Shown piece after piece: positions 18,374 to 27,132 of a stretch of DNA of 64,000 nucleotides (its first letter is position 1; every line of letters starts with the position of its first letter). A model generated the notes under the pieces. It did no database searches and was not told where the DNA came from. It was given only the letters and a program-made list of their open reading frames with translations. Both the position numbers and the translations under genes were made by a program. This stretch comes from JARKQH01 sp964631605 (lineage in GTDB: Bacteria > Verrucomicrobiota > Verrucomicrobiia > Limisphaerales > UBA8199): positions 62,001 through 126,000 of the forward strand of contig CAZVYG010000001.1 of NCBI GenBank assembly GCA_964631605.1, given 5' to 3'.

Positions 18374-21085
18374 TCACAAGCGGGACTGAAAGACATGCTC
18401 GCCGGAGCCGGCCTGGAAAGGGCTGGCTGGCGTTCCCGGTCCGGCTGCGCCGGGCAGGTGGACGGTGGCGGTGGTGTTGGGGGGTATTTTCACCCGCAAC
18501 CGAAAATGGTCTTGCTCGAGTCGCCACTCGCTTTCAATCCGGCCGTGCAGGGAATCGTAGGAGGCTTTCACCCAGCGCAACTCGCGGACCGGCTGCGGTT
18601 TGATGAGAATCTGCTTGAAGCCGGGGTCGTCCGGGTCGGGCGCAATGCCCGCCAGGTCGTGATACAACCATTCGATGACCTGTCCCAGCATGAAGTGGTT
18701 GTGCGAGGTGGTCCGGTTCGCATCCCATGATTCGGTCAGGCTGGTGGCGCCTTGCTTGAGCATGTACGCGTAACCGGGTTGGTTCTCCTGCGTGACCATC
18801 CGGTATATGACCTCCGACCGTCCGCCGTCAGCCAGGGCGCGCAGCACGAACCGGAACCCAATGTCCCCGGCCGACGTGGTGAAGCCCCGCGACTCGAGGT
18901 CCCGCACCAGGGCGGAGAGCACCGCCGGCCGGTGTCGCTCTTCAACTATTCCCATGGCCAGTGGCAGGGCGTTGGCGCACTGCGAGCCGCTGCCGTATTG
19001 GCCTCGGTCCGGGTCGAAGAACCGCTCGTTGTAGCGGGCGCGAATGGCGGCGGCCTTGCCGGCAAACCCCCCGGCCTCCTCCGGCAATTCCAGGATTTGC
19101 GCGATCCGCGATAGGGTCACGGCATCGTGGAAATAAAAAGCCGAGGCGGTGACCTCGGGCGGCGTCAACTGCGCCTTCCCCGGCTTGTTGGGTCCCAGGT
19201 CGAACCAGTCTCCGAGCCCGTCGGAAAGAACGTCGTTGGTGGCGCGCGACTCCAGCCAGGCGAAATAGCGCTTCATGGCGGGGTAATGCCGCTTCAGCAG
19301 TTGAACATCACCGCAAAAAAGATACTGCTGCCAGGGCACCAAAATGAAGGCTGCCCCCCATTCCGCTGCGGCGCGGAACGGCCCTTTGAACTCCGTGTAC
19401 TCCGGAGCGATGTTCGGCACCAGGCCGTCCTCGAGCTGCGCCTCGGCCATGTCGTTCATCCCTTTGGTGAACAGGCGCGCGAGATCGAACTCATACCGGA
19501 TGGCCGGGCCGTTCAGGTGGTATTGCTCCAGCCACCCGAGCTTCTCCCGGTGCGGACAATCGGTCAGCACCGAAACCATGTTCGCCCGCTGCGCCCACCG
19601 CACCAGGTCGCGAATCCGGTTCAACAGCGGGTTCGAGCAACTGAACTCCCCGGCCGGCGCAGCGGCGGAATGGACGATCACCCCCTCGAGGCCTTCGAGG
19701 CGCGGGAGGGCCGCCCCGGGGTGCGGCGGCGTGAATCGCGCTTCGAGGTAGCGGCAGCCGACATAATAAAACTGGGGGAACCAGCTCTCGGGTTCGTCGG
19801 TGGCCTTGGTGAATTCCCACCACGAGATGCCGCGGTTGGTCGAGCCCATGGTCGAGCGCTGGATGGACCCGTCGGGATTGACCACTTCCGCCGGCACCAG
19901 CGTCACTCGGCTTCCCCGCGGCCCGCTGAGTCGGATCCGGGGCATGTACGAGGCGTTTTGCCCAAGATCGTAAACCGCAACGGCCGCGCCTGGAAGTTGA
20001 CGCACGGCAACCGGCGCTCGGGTTTCGATGGCGCGCATGGGCTCGACCCCGGCGGTATATCCGCGCAGCGTTCCGGACGGCCGCACGACGGCCACCGCCG
20101 GCTTCCAATCCGCGTCGCTGAAGCCGGGGCTCGCCCACCCGACAGGGTTAAGGCGCGCATCATAATCCTCGCCACCGTAGATGCTGTTGTAGGTCACGGG
20201 GCCGGGATGCACCCGCCAGGACTCGTCCGTGCCGACCGCTTCAACGGACCCATCCGCGTACTCGAGCCGCAACTGCACAATGGCGCGAAGCGGCCCGAAC
20301 GAGCCGGTAAACTTCGCAAACCGGTGACGTCGCACCACGTGATACATCCCGTTGCCCAGCGCCAGCCCCACGACATTGAGACCGGGACGCAGTTGGCGGG
20401 TAACCTCGTGGGTATCGTAGAGAATCGTAACGTCATAGTCGGTCCACCCCGGCGCCAGCAGGTCCTCGCCCACCCTTGCCCCGTTCAAGAACATTTCATA
20501 CTGGCCGAGACCGCTGACGTGAACGACGGCCCGGGCAAGGTTGGTTCGGACGACGAATTCCTTTCGCAGCAGCAACGCCTCGGTGGCGCCCGGAGCGCAA
20601 ATCCACCTGGCCTTCCAATCCTCCGGGGCCAGCAGCCCCATGGTCCAGCGGGCCGACGCGCTCCAGGGCGAGGCCGCCCCCGCCGCGTCCCAGGCGCGCA
20701 CTTTCCAAAACACCTGCTGGGAGGAACTCAACGCCGGGCCGCCATATTCGATGTGAATGGACGCGCTTGAATCCACTTTTCCGCTGTCCCACAAGTCGCC
20801 GGTGTCTTGTTCCAGCAAGGCAGGGGAGGAGGCGACCAGGATTTGATAAGCCGATTGCCACTGGTTGGTGTCAGGGCTGGAGAGCTTCCAGAACAGGCGC
20901 GGGCGCGGCACATCAATGCCCTGCGGATTCCGGCCATACTCGCAGCGCAGATCAATCGGCGTCACCAGGGCCTCGAGCGGGAGCGCGCAGGCCAGCCAAG
21001 CCATCAATCCGGCCATCGCGGCTCTACAGCCACGACGGGGGCCACCTGGCGCGCGGATGTTCGTGTTGCGGCGGGCGGCGCTCAC
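18374..21085 (-). CDS. GH78 alpha-L-rhamnosidase (second)
   Basis: A second, shorter rhamnosidase of about 903 residues. It has the GH78 order: Ig-like domain (RLFWKLSSPDTNQWQSAYQI, FWKVRAWDAAG, EDWKARWICAPG), carbohydrate-binding beta domain (RKEFVVRTNLARAVVHVSG, YDVTILYDTHEVT), alpha6/alpha6 barrel with DCPHREKLGWLEQ near residue 508, and a C-terminal beta sandwich. It hydrolyses terminal alpha-L-rhamnose. The stop is only 3 bp from the stop of the convergent sialidase fusion. A GTG start at 21085, 4 bp after the rhaM stop, gives a positively charged signal peptide; ATG 21016 is the alternative, and an ATG at 21151 would overlap rhaM by 62 bp. Being last in an operon with rhaM and rhaT, it supplies the rhamnose that these convert and import. 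Confidence 0.88.
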   Translation of the reverse strand: MSAARRNTNIRAPGGPRRGCRAAMAGLMAWLACALPLEALVTPIDLRCEYGRNPQGIDVPRPRLFWKLSSPDTNQWQSAYQILVASSPALLEQDTGDLWDSGKVDSSASIHIEYGGPALSSSQQVFWKVRAWDAAGAASPWSASARWTMGLLAPEDWKARWICAPGATEALLLRKEFVVRTNLARAVVHVSGLGQYEMFLNGARVGEDLLAPGWTDYDVTILYDTHEVTRQLRPGLNVVGLALGNGMYHVVRRHRFAKFTGSFGPLRAIVQLRLEYADGSVEAVGTDESWRVHPGPVTYNSIYGGEDYDARLNPVGWASPGFSDADWKPAVAVVRPSGTLRGYTAGVEPMRAIETRAPVAVRQLPGAAVAVYDLGQNASYMPRIRLSGPRGSRVTLVPAEVVNPDGSIQRSTMGSTNRGISWWEFTKATDEPESWFPQFYYVGCRYLEARFTPPHPGAALPRLEGLEGVIVHSAAAPAGEFSCSNPLLNRIRDLVRWAQRANMVSVLTDCPHREKLGWLEQYHLNGPAIRYEFDLARLFTKGMNDMAEAQLEDGLVPNIAPEYTEFKGPFRAAAEWGAAFILVPWQQYLFCGDVQLLKRHYPAMKRYFAWLESRATNDVLSDGLGDWFDLGPNKPGKAQLTPPEVTASAFYFHDAVTLSRIAQILELPEEAGGFAGKAAAIRARYNERFFDPDRGQYGSGSQCANALPLAMGIVEERHRPAVLSALVRDLESRGFTTSAGDIGFRFVLRALADGGRSEVIYRMVTQENQPGYAYMLKQGATSLTESWDANRTTSHNHFMLGQVIEWLYHDLAGIAPDPDDPGFKQILIKPQPVRELRWVKASYDSLHGRIESEWRLEQDHFRLRVKIPPNTTATVHLPGAAGPGTPASPFQAGSGEHVFQSRL

Positions 21086-21089
21086 AGGC

Positions 21090-21428
21090 TCAGTCCAGGT
21101 GAAAAACCTCCTCCATCGTAGCCCACCATTCACCCGGCTGGCGGCTGGCAAGGGGCGCCTGGCAGGGCATGCAAAACGACCACCATTTCTGGGTCGTGGG
21201 GTCGGCCGCCATTCTGGCCATGTCCGCGGCGAAATCCGTGCCGATGTATTCGAAATAGCTGAACAAGTACGGTTTGCCGTCGTCGAGCGTTCTGAGGAAG
21301 ATCGAGTAGTTCCGCAGGTTGCACTCGCGAATCATTCGCAGCACGTCCGGCCACACGGCGGCGTGGAGCTGTTTGTATTCTTCGACTTTGGCGGGATTGA
21401 GGCCGATAACCATTCCGTAACGTTGCAT
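21090..21428 (-). CDS. rhaM: L-rhamnose mutarotase
   Basis: A 112-residue dimeric alpha/beta-barrel (ferredoxin-like) protein interconverting alpha and beta L-rhamnose. Sequence hallmarks are RYGMVIGLNPAKVEEYK, LHAAVWPDVLRMI, NYSIFLR, LFSYFEY and the C-terminal MEEVFHLD. The catalytic histidine H22 in LHAAVWP is at the same number as in the E. coli enzyme. Length is normal for the family (104-115). It lies 12 bp after rhaT and 4 bp before the GH78 start, so all three are one transcript. Confidence 0.95.
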   Translation of the reverse strand: MQRYGMVIGLNPAKVEEYKQLHAAVWPDVLRMIRECNLRNYSIFLRTLDDGKPYLFSYFEYIGTDFAADMARMAADPTTQKWWSFCMPCQAPLASRQPGEWWATMEEVFHLD

Positions 21429-21440
21429 GGCAGTAGGGGT

Positions 21441-22508
21441 TTATTTAACGGCGAGATCGCCGACGTAATTTCCGTAAGTGAGGAGCAAGACCGCGGTGAC
21501 GAGCACCCCCAGCCCGGCGGCAATCGTGCCGCGGGTCAGCGAACGGCACTGGCGCCACTCCCGCAGCACCAGGCCCACCACGTTGCTGAACAGCACCAGC
21601 ATGATCATGTGAATCGCCCAACTGGTGAATTTGTAGGTGCCCATGCGCACGTGCCCGAGATTGTAAAAGAAAAATTGTCCGTACCACAGGAGGCCCGTGA
21701 GAATGGCCATGCCCCAGTTAAGCACGAGCGATCCGGGCGGCAACCCGGGCGGGAGCCGGGTCAATTCCCCGGCCGTGCGCTGGCGCGCGTGGAGGAACAG
21801 GCAGTAAGCCGCCGTGGTCAGAAAGGCGCCCGAGTTGGAGAAGATGTAAACGATGTTGCCGCGCCACATTCCCGCGCCGCGGGCGGTGGCCGCATCGGCG
21901 ATGGGCTCCCCGGCCTCGAGGGCAAAGCCATAAACCGCCGAGAGCAGGCCGGCCACCAGCGACAAGGCCAGGCCTTTGGACAATGAAAACTGCCCGCGTT
22001 CATCCCGGGCGGCGAGGTCCACTTCCTTGAGCCGCCCCGCCCCGCCCGCCAACGCAATCCCCACCGTGCCCACCACGATTCCCAAAATCACCCAGCCGGC
22101 GCCGGGTTTGGACAACGTCGCGCCCAGCGTCCCCCGCACCAGGGGCGGGATGAGGGTCCCCAGGACACTCGAAAGGCCAACCGCGATCGCGTAGGTAAGA
22201 GAGAAACCGATATAGCGAATGGAGATGCCAAAGGCGGTCCCGCCGATCCCGTAAGCCGCCCCGAGCAGGAACGAGTGAAGCATCGCCGCGCGCGGCGCTT
22301 CGCGCAACACCAGGAGCAAATCGGGGATGGTCAGCATCGCCCCGAGGATGGGCAGGAGAAACCAGCAGAACGACGCCTGCGTAATCCAGTAAGTCTGCCA
22401 CGACCAGCCGCGAACCTGTTTCTGCGGCGTGTAACACGTCGCGGCGAAGAACGCGCCAATGCCATGCAACCCGACGCCGAGCAGGGGGTTTGACGATAGC
22501 GGGCTCAT
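21441..22508 (-). CDS. rhaT: L-rhamnose/proton symporter RhaT
   Basis: A 355-residue inner-membrane transporter with about ten hydrophobic segments (for example GLHGIGAFFAATCY, ASFCWFLLPILGAML, GLALSLVAGLLSAVYGFA, AIHMIMLVLFSNVVGLVL). The segments GIGGTAFGISIRYIG, SLTYAIAVGLSSVLGTLIPP and YGQFFFYNLGHVRMG are characteristic of RhaT. It moves L-rhamnose into the cytoplasm with a proton. The gene follows the UroD-like gene by 16 bp and precedes rhaM by 12 bp. No rhaA, rhaB or rhaD is in the window, so the intracellular pathway must be encoded elsewhere. Confidence 0.93.
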   Translation of the reverse strand: MSPLSSNPLLGVGLHGIGAFFAATCYTPQKQVRGWSWQTYWITQASFCWFLLPILGAMLTIPDLLLVLREAPRAAMLHSFLLGAAYGIGGTAFGISIRYIGFSLTYAIAVGLSSVLGTLIPPLVRGTLGATLSKPGAGWVILGIVVGTVGIALAGGAGRLKEVDLAARDERGQFSLSKGLALSLVAGLLSAVYGFALEAGEPIADAATARGAGMWRGNIVYIFSNSGAFLTTAAYCLFLHARQRTAGELTRLPPGLPPGSLVLNWGMAILTGLLWYGQFFFYNLGHVRMGTYKFTSWAIHMIMLVLFSNVVGLVLREWRQCRSLTRGTIAAGLGVLVTAVLLLTYGNYVGDLAVK

Positions 22509-22524
22509 TCGCCAAAGGTGGGAA

Positions 22525-23727
22525 TCAGAGGCTTTCGGTAAACTCGCCGAGGTTTAACGGATACCGGCCATGTTCGCGAACCAGTTTCACAATATAATCA
22601 TAGGTTGGGCCGGAAACAGCGCTGCTCACCGAATGATCCGATTGAAAGATGTAACCGCCGCCCCGCGCCGCATTGAGCTTGCGCAGGACCTCGCGGCGGA
22701 TGGCCTCGAGATTACCCGTTTCCCAGACGCGAATATCGCTGTTGCCGCAGAAACTGATCCGGTGACCGAACCGGCGGCGCAAATCCAGCACGTCCATGCC
22801 GGCTTTTGCCTCCAGCGGGTTATACGCCTCGACCCCCATCTCGATGAAGTCCGCAAAAATGGCATTCACATTGCCGCACCCGTGGTAGATCACCGGCAGG
22901 CCGTGCGCGTGCGCCGCCTGCGCCATTTTCGCCACCCAGGGCTTGAAGTATTGGCGCCAGTAGGCCGGCGACATGAACGTGGCCTTTTTATAGGCCACGT
23001 CGCCCCAGATGACAAAGCCATCCAGCAGCCCTTTGGCTGCTTCGAGCTCCGCCTGTGCCATCTCGAGATAATAGGCCCCGATCCGGTTGATAACAGCGCC
23101 CATGCGCTCGGGAGCTTCCCCCATCCAGAGCATGGCGTTGGCTTGGCCGATCAAGCGCGTGAGGCATTCACTGACCTCGATCATGCTGCCGTAAACAGGG
23201 AAATCGGGCCGCAGGGACTTCACCGTATCCAGCCAGGGCGGTGAGTTGCGCTCGAAGCCGTCGCCGACGCCGGCGATCTGGTTGTCTCCGGCGGAGAAGA
23301 ACCGCCGCGGGTCCCGGGGCGAGTCGAATTCGGCTCCCTCGAGCTTCTCCAGGGTGTCCATTTCCCACGACCGCATTTCGGGCATGGGAAACTCCAGGTG
23401 CTTGTGCATGACCGCGCCGAAACCGGTCTTCACGACGACTTCCTCCGGCGTTTCTTTGAGAGTCTCGAACGGCCGGATCCACGGATCCATGTTCGGCACC
23501 GTGACGATCCAATCCAGGTCGTAGTGGTAGTACGGATTGGCGTCATCAGACAGCCCCAGTTCGCGGCGCCAGCGCCGGACAAAACCACCCCAGAAGAAAT
23601 CGCTGATCGGCACGCGGTCGGGCTCCTCATGGCGCAAGGCGCGGTTGAGTCGCTCGAGCTTCCGCCGCGCGCCTGGCCGGCGCTCCTCCGATCCGCCCGA
23701 CTTGCCGAAAGTGTCGAACATGCTCAT
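22525..23727 (-). CDS. Uroporphyrinogen decarboxylase superfamily protein, methyltransferase-like
   Basis: A 400-residue TIM-barrel protein of the UroD superfamily. It starts with KLERLNRALRHEEPDRVPI, typical of the branch found in sugar loci, not of haem-pathway HemE. In the segment YHGCGNVNAIFADF (about residues 280-293) H-x-C matches two zinc ligands of MtaA/CmuA-type corrinoid methyltransferases, while the usual third cysteine near the C-terminus is replaced by a polar segment (FQSDHSVSSAV). It is the first gene of a four-gene operon with rhaT, rhaM and GH78. A role in handling methylated sugars is conceivable but not shown; no corrinoid protein is nearby. No signal peptide is seen, so it is cytoplasmic. 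Confidence 0.8.
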   Translation of the reverse strand: MSMFDTFGKSGGSEERRPGARRKLERLNRALRHEEPDRVPISDFFWGGFVRRWRRELGLSDDANPYYHYDLDWIVTVPNMDPWIRPFETLKETPEEVVVKTGFGAVMHKHLEFPMPEMRSWEMDTLEKLEGAEFDSPRDPRRFFSAGDNQIAGVGDGFERNSPPWLDTVKSLRPDFPVYGSMIEVSECLTRLIGQANAMLWMGEAPERMGAVINRIGAYYLEMAQAELEAAKGLLDGFVIWGDVAYKKATFMSPAYWRQYFKPWVAKMAQAAHAHGLPVIYHGCGNVNAIFADFIEMGVEAYNPLEAKAGMDVLDLRRRFGHRISFCGNSDIRVWETGNLEAIRREVLRKLNAARGGGYIFQSDHSVSSAVSGPTYDYIVKLVREHGRYPLNLGEFTESL

Positions 23728-24062
23728 AAGGTTCAGCCGCCGCCGGTTGGAGGGCAGGCGGTTCGCACCGAGGCTTGTATCATGCCGGGGAAGAAGGGTC
23801 CATGACTAGATTGGCCGTTTTGCATGCACAAAAGCTCCGGGTGACAAGAGCGTTCTCATCGCAACTCATTCCTGCACGCAAAGCCATGCCTCTCATTTTA
23901 CGCAGGCACTTGCATCAATCGCCCATCCAGACCCGCCGGCGCGCTGCCGGAACGCCGCGCGCAGCCCAACCCCTGACCTCAATTGTTCAGTTGACAATCC
24001 GGCACGAAATTGCAATCAACCTCCAAGGTCGCGCAAGTCATCAATCCGGACAAACCTGGCCT
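23728..24062. other. 335-bp intergenic region between divergent genes
   Basis: The stretch separates the UroD-rha operon (minus) from a pseudopilin-like gene (plus), so it should hold both promoters. A TTGACA hexamer at 23991-23996 could be the -35 of the plus-strand gene, but the hexamer 17 bp downstream (AATCAA) is a poor -10. The same place has short arms ATTGT and ACAAT seven bases apart. No gene or RNA structure was recognised. Confidence 0.35.
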
Positions 24063-24770
24063 ATGAAAGACCGACGGCACCGCGGTATCTGGAGCGCCCC
24101 CGCTCGAGTCTTTGGATTTAACGCGTTCACCCTGATCGAGCTGCTGGTGGTGATCGCGATTATCGCCATTCTCGCCGCCATGCTGCTGCCGGCGCTGCAC
24201 CGCGCCAAAGCGCGCTCCGAAGCGGCTTACTGCCTCAACAACCTCAAGCAATGGGGCCTGGCGACCCAACTCTACGTGACGGAAAACAACGATTTCCTGC
24301 CGCCGGAAGGCTTTGGCAGTCCGACCACCACCGCCCAGTTGATGCAAGGCTGGTATTATCATCTGCCGCGAACGCTCGGCGTGCCGCCCTACCTCGACAT
24401 GGCGTGGCGCACCAACCCGGCCATCAACCCCGCCCGCTGCCTTTATATCTGCCCGGCGAACCCGCGACGCAGCAGCGGTTACAACCTGTTTCATTATTGC
24501 CTCAATGAACACCATGACGGCACAGGAGACAATGACCGGCCGGCGCGGCTCTGCTCGATCCCGCGGCCGGCGGCCGTGGTGTGGTTGTTCGATTCGAAGA
24601 ACATCCCAGGGGTCGGCACGGCCAATTTCGTCCACACCAACCTCCACGGCCGCGGAGCCCAGTTCACCTTCCTGGACGGCCACGCCCGCCGGTTCCGAAA
24701 CGTCGAGTATTGGGATGCCCGCGCCAACAAGGGCCGGACGAACAATCCCGAGCTGGTGTGGTCGCCGTGA
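24063..24770 (+). CDS. Pseudopilin-like secreted protein with H-X9-DG motif
   Basis: A 235-residue protein with the type IV pilin / type II secretion prepilin N-terminus: a short leader, cleavage before FTLIELL, and a hydrophobic helix (LLVVIAIIAILAAMLLPAL). The periplasmic or surface domain contains YCLNNLKQWGLATQLYV and the C-terminal H-X9-DG motif (HGRGAQFTFLDGHA) that defines the large family of such proteins in Verrucomicrobiota and Planctomycetota. The function of these paralogues is not known. The ATG at 24063 gives a leader of normal length; the open frame continues upstream but with no pilin-like sequence. It stands alone, convergent with the feoB permease gene. Confidence 0.85.
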   Translation: MKDRRHRGIWSAPARVFGFNAFTLIELLVVIAIIAILAAMLLPALHRAKARSEAAYCLNNLKQWGLATQLYVTENNDFLPPEGFGSPTTTAQLMQGWYYHLPRTLGVPPYLDMAWRTNPAINPARCLYICPANPRRSSGYNLFHYCLNEHHDGTGDNDRPARLCSIPRPAAVVWLFDSKNIPGVGTANFVHTNLHGRGAQFTFLDGHARRFRNVEYWDARANKGRTNNPELVWSP

Positions 24771-24859
24771 AGGGGGCGGCACAAGAGGCAGGGAGAAAAA
24801 CCAAACGGCCGAACTGACTAAGTCTCAAGTCACTTCGCTCCCGGGAACCTTTCCGCCGA

Positions 24860-26296
24860 TCACCCCGCTCCAAGCCAGCGCCACAGTTGGGCGACCACAA
24901 AGCAGACGGTGAAGCCGAGGGCCAGGGGCAGCGCCGCAGCGACCACCGTCCACTTCCAACTGCCGGATTCCTTGTAGATGGTATAGAGCGTGGTGCTGCA
25001 CGGGTTGTGGATGAGGCTGAAGAGCATCAGGTTCACCGCCGTAAGCAAAGTCCAGCCCCCCGCGCGCAGAACGGCCAGCGTGTCGGCGTCGTTGTCCAGC
25101 TCGAACATGACCCCGGCGCCGGCGCCCACCCCCGCGAGACGGGTGGTCAGAACGGTCAGCATGAGGACGGTCGGGACCACGATTTCGTTGGCCGGGATCG
25201 CGATCACGTAGGCCAGCAGGATCACCCCATTGAGCCCGAGCCAGAAACCGATGGGGTCCAGGAAATGAATGAGGTATTCCGCGAGGCTGGCGTTGCCGAC
25301 GCGCACGTTGGCGACCAGCCAAATGACCGCGCCGGCCGGGGCCGCGAACACCAGCGCGCGCCAGAGGACAAACAGGGTGCGGTCTATGAGCGAGGTGTAG
25401 ATAATCTGGCCCAGGCGGGGCGGACGGTAGGGAGGCAGTTCGAGGCTGAAGGTGGAGACTTCCCCCCGCAACGCGGTGCGCGAAAGGAACCAGGAAGCAG
25501 CCAGCGAAAGCAGGATCCCGAGCAAGGCCACGCCGACGACAGCGGCCGCGGAGACCAGGCCGGCGAGGTAAGGCGGCGCCAGGGCGCCGATGAAAAGGCT
25601 GGCGATGAGAATTTGCGTGGGCCAACGGCCATTACAAAGCGCAAAATTGTTGGTCAGCATCGCGATCAGCCGCTCGCGCGGACTGTCAATGATGCGCGTG
25701 GCGGTCACGCCGGCGGCGTTGCAGCCAAAACCCATCATCATGGTCAAGGCTTGTTTCCCATGCGCGCCCGCCCGGCGGAAAAGGTTGTCAAGGTTGAAGG
25801 CAACGCGCGGCAGATAACCAAAATCTTCCAGGAACGTGAAAAGCGGGAAGAAAATGGCCATCGGCGGCAGCATGACACTGACCACCCAGGCAGTGGCGAG
25901 GTAAACACCGTCAATGGCCAGGCCGCGCACCCACCAGGGCAATCCCAAGGCGGCCGCGCCCTCACGCAGCCACGGATAAAGCCGATCCACCAGAACCGAC
26001 GCCAGCAACTGCGACGGGTAATTGGCGCCCAGGATCGTAATCCAAAACACCAGCGCAAACAGAAGGACCATCAACGGAATGCCCCACAGCCGGCTGGTGA
26101 CCAGCCGGTCAATCGCGCGGTCCAGGTCGAACCGCGGCGCCACGCCCGGCCGGGTCACGGCCCGGGCTGCGATCCGGGCCGCATCGGCATAAATGGATTC
26201 AATGAGTTTTTCGTGGAACTGCGCGCCAAGCTCCCAGCGCAGTGACTGGGCGCAGGCCAGAATTTCCTCGCGTTCAGATTGGCGGCGCGAAGTCAT
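24860..26296 (-). CDS. feoB: FeoB-type metal permease domain (split FeoB, C-terminal part)
   Basis: A 478-residue polytopic membrane protein corresponding to the transmembrane half of FeoB, with two Gate-type repeats. Landmarks are MMMGFGCNAAGVTATRIIDSP, TNNFALCNGRWPTQI and VLMLTVLTTRLAGVG. The CNGRxP form places it in the branch seen in anaerobes rather than the CGARLP branch of enterobacteria. It lacks the GTPase domain, which is the preceding gene; the ATG here overlaps that stop by 4 bp (ATGA), so the split is a real gene boundary rather than a frameshift. Together the two make about 757 residues, the size of a normal FeoB. It should import Fe(II), or possibly Mn(II) as in some FeoB homologues; the adjacent MntR-type repressor leaves this open. 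Confidence 0.88.
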   Translation of the reverse strand: MTSRRQSEREEILACAQSLRWELGAQFHEKLIESIYADAARIAARAVTRPGVAPRFDLDRAIDRLVTSRLWGIPLMVLLFALVFWITILGANYPSQLLASVLVDRLYPWLREGAAALGLPWWVRGLAIDGVYLATAWVVSVMLPPMAIFFPLFTFLEDFGYLPRVAFNLDNLFRRAGAHGKQALTMMMGFGCNAAGVTATRIIDSPRERLIAMLTNNFALCNGRWPTQILIASLFIGALAPPYLAGLVSAAAVVGVALLGILLSLAASWFLSRTALRGEVSTFSLELPPYRPPRLGQIIYTSLIDRTLFVLWRALVFAAPAGAVIWLVANVRVGNASLAEYLIHFLDPIGFWLGLNGVILLAYVIAIPANEIVVPTVLMLTVLTTRLAGVGAGAGVMFELDNDADTLAVLRAGGWTLLTAVNLMLFSLIHNPCSTTLYTIYKESGSWKWTVVAAALPLALGFTVCFVVAQLWRWLGAG

Positions 26297-27132
26297 GAGA
26301 TCGAGGCGGTGACGCGCGCGGCGGGGCCGGCGGGCGCGCTGTTGGGGGCAAGAGCCGGTTCAGTAAATTCGCCGCTGCGGACGGCTTCCATCACGCGCTC
26401 ATCCCCATCGAGGAGGCGCAGGGCCACCCAGCGCGCGTTCGGCAGACCAGGAAACGCGCGTTCGAGGCGGGCAACCAGGGGTTCCAGGGCGCGAGTCAAC
26501 TCGGGGTCTTCATGGCGAACGCGGTAACCGCGGCAGACGACGGCGCCCGTGGCCACGTCATGCACGGCCTGGAGCAGGGCGTCCAGACCCTCACGGTAGC
26601 GGGCGGTGGTCGGCACGACCGGGATGCCGAGGTCACGCGCCAGCCGGCGGTCGTCCACCTGCAGGCCCAGGCGTTGCGCCTGATCCATCAGGTTCAGACA
26701 CAAAACCACGCGGGGCGTGATTTCGAGAATCTGCAGCACCAGGTTCAGATTTCGCTCGAGGCGGGTGGCATCCACCACCGCCAGGGTGACATCCGGCCGC
26801 CCGAACAGCAGAAAATTGCGGGCCACCTCCTCGTCGGGGCTGGTCGCCAGAAGCGAATAGGTGCCGGGCAGGTCCACCAGCTTGAATCGTTTTCCCGCAA
26901 ACTCAAATCCGCCCTCCGCGCGCATGACGGTCTTGCCCGGCCAATTGCCCGTGTGCTGGCGGAGGCCGGTCAACTGGTTGAACACGGTGCTCTTGCCGGT
27001 ATTGGGATTGCCCGCCAGGGCAACGACGTAGTCCCAGTGGGAAAGGCCAAGCCCCAGGCGCAGCAAGCCGCCCGCACGCCGCGAGGGGCAGGTTTCGCAA
27101 GCAGCAGGCATTGCCGGGGGATCAGTTTTCAC
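26293..27132 (-). CDS. feoB: FeoB-type GTPase domain protein (split FeoB, N-terminal part)
   Basis: A 279-residue cytoplasmic G protein equivalent to the N-terminal domain of FeoB. The nucleotide motifs are GNPNTGKST (G1, about residue 39), VDLPGTYSL (G3) and NLMDQA (G4), followed by a helical GDI-like segment (EGLDALLQAVHDVA, WVALRLLDGDERVM). Before G1 is a short cysteine-containing tail (CETCPSRRAGG). I chose the GTG at 27132 because GTGA overlaps the feoA stop by 4 bp; an ATG at 27111 is the other option. Its stop overlaps the permease ATG, so regulator, GTPase and permease are translationally coupled. Confidence 0.88.
   Translation of the reverse strand: MKTDPPAMPAACETCPSRRAGGLLRLGLGLSHWDYVVALAGNPNTGKSTVFNQLTGLRQHTGNWPGKTVMRAEGGFEFAGKRFKLVDLPGTYSLLATSPDEEVARNFLLFGRPDVTLAVVDATRLERNLNLVLQILEITPRVVLCLNLMDQAQRLGLQVDDRRLARDLGIPVVPTTARYREGLDALLQAVHDVATGAVVCRGYRVRHEDPELTRALEPLVARLERAFPGLPNARWVALRLLDGDERVMEAVRSGEFTEPALAPNSAPAGPAARVTASIS

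Noticed and set aside
23991..24019. Sigma-70 promoter for the pseudopilin gene at 24063
   Set aside because: The -35 hexamer TTGACA is perfect but the -10 at the right spacing matches only three of six bases; kept only as a remark.
26290..26300. FeoB frameshift
   Set aside because: Both parts have their own start and the ATGA overlap typical of coupled genes, and the regulator-GTPase junction has the same design.
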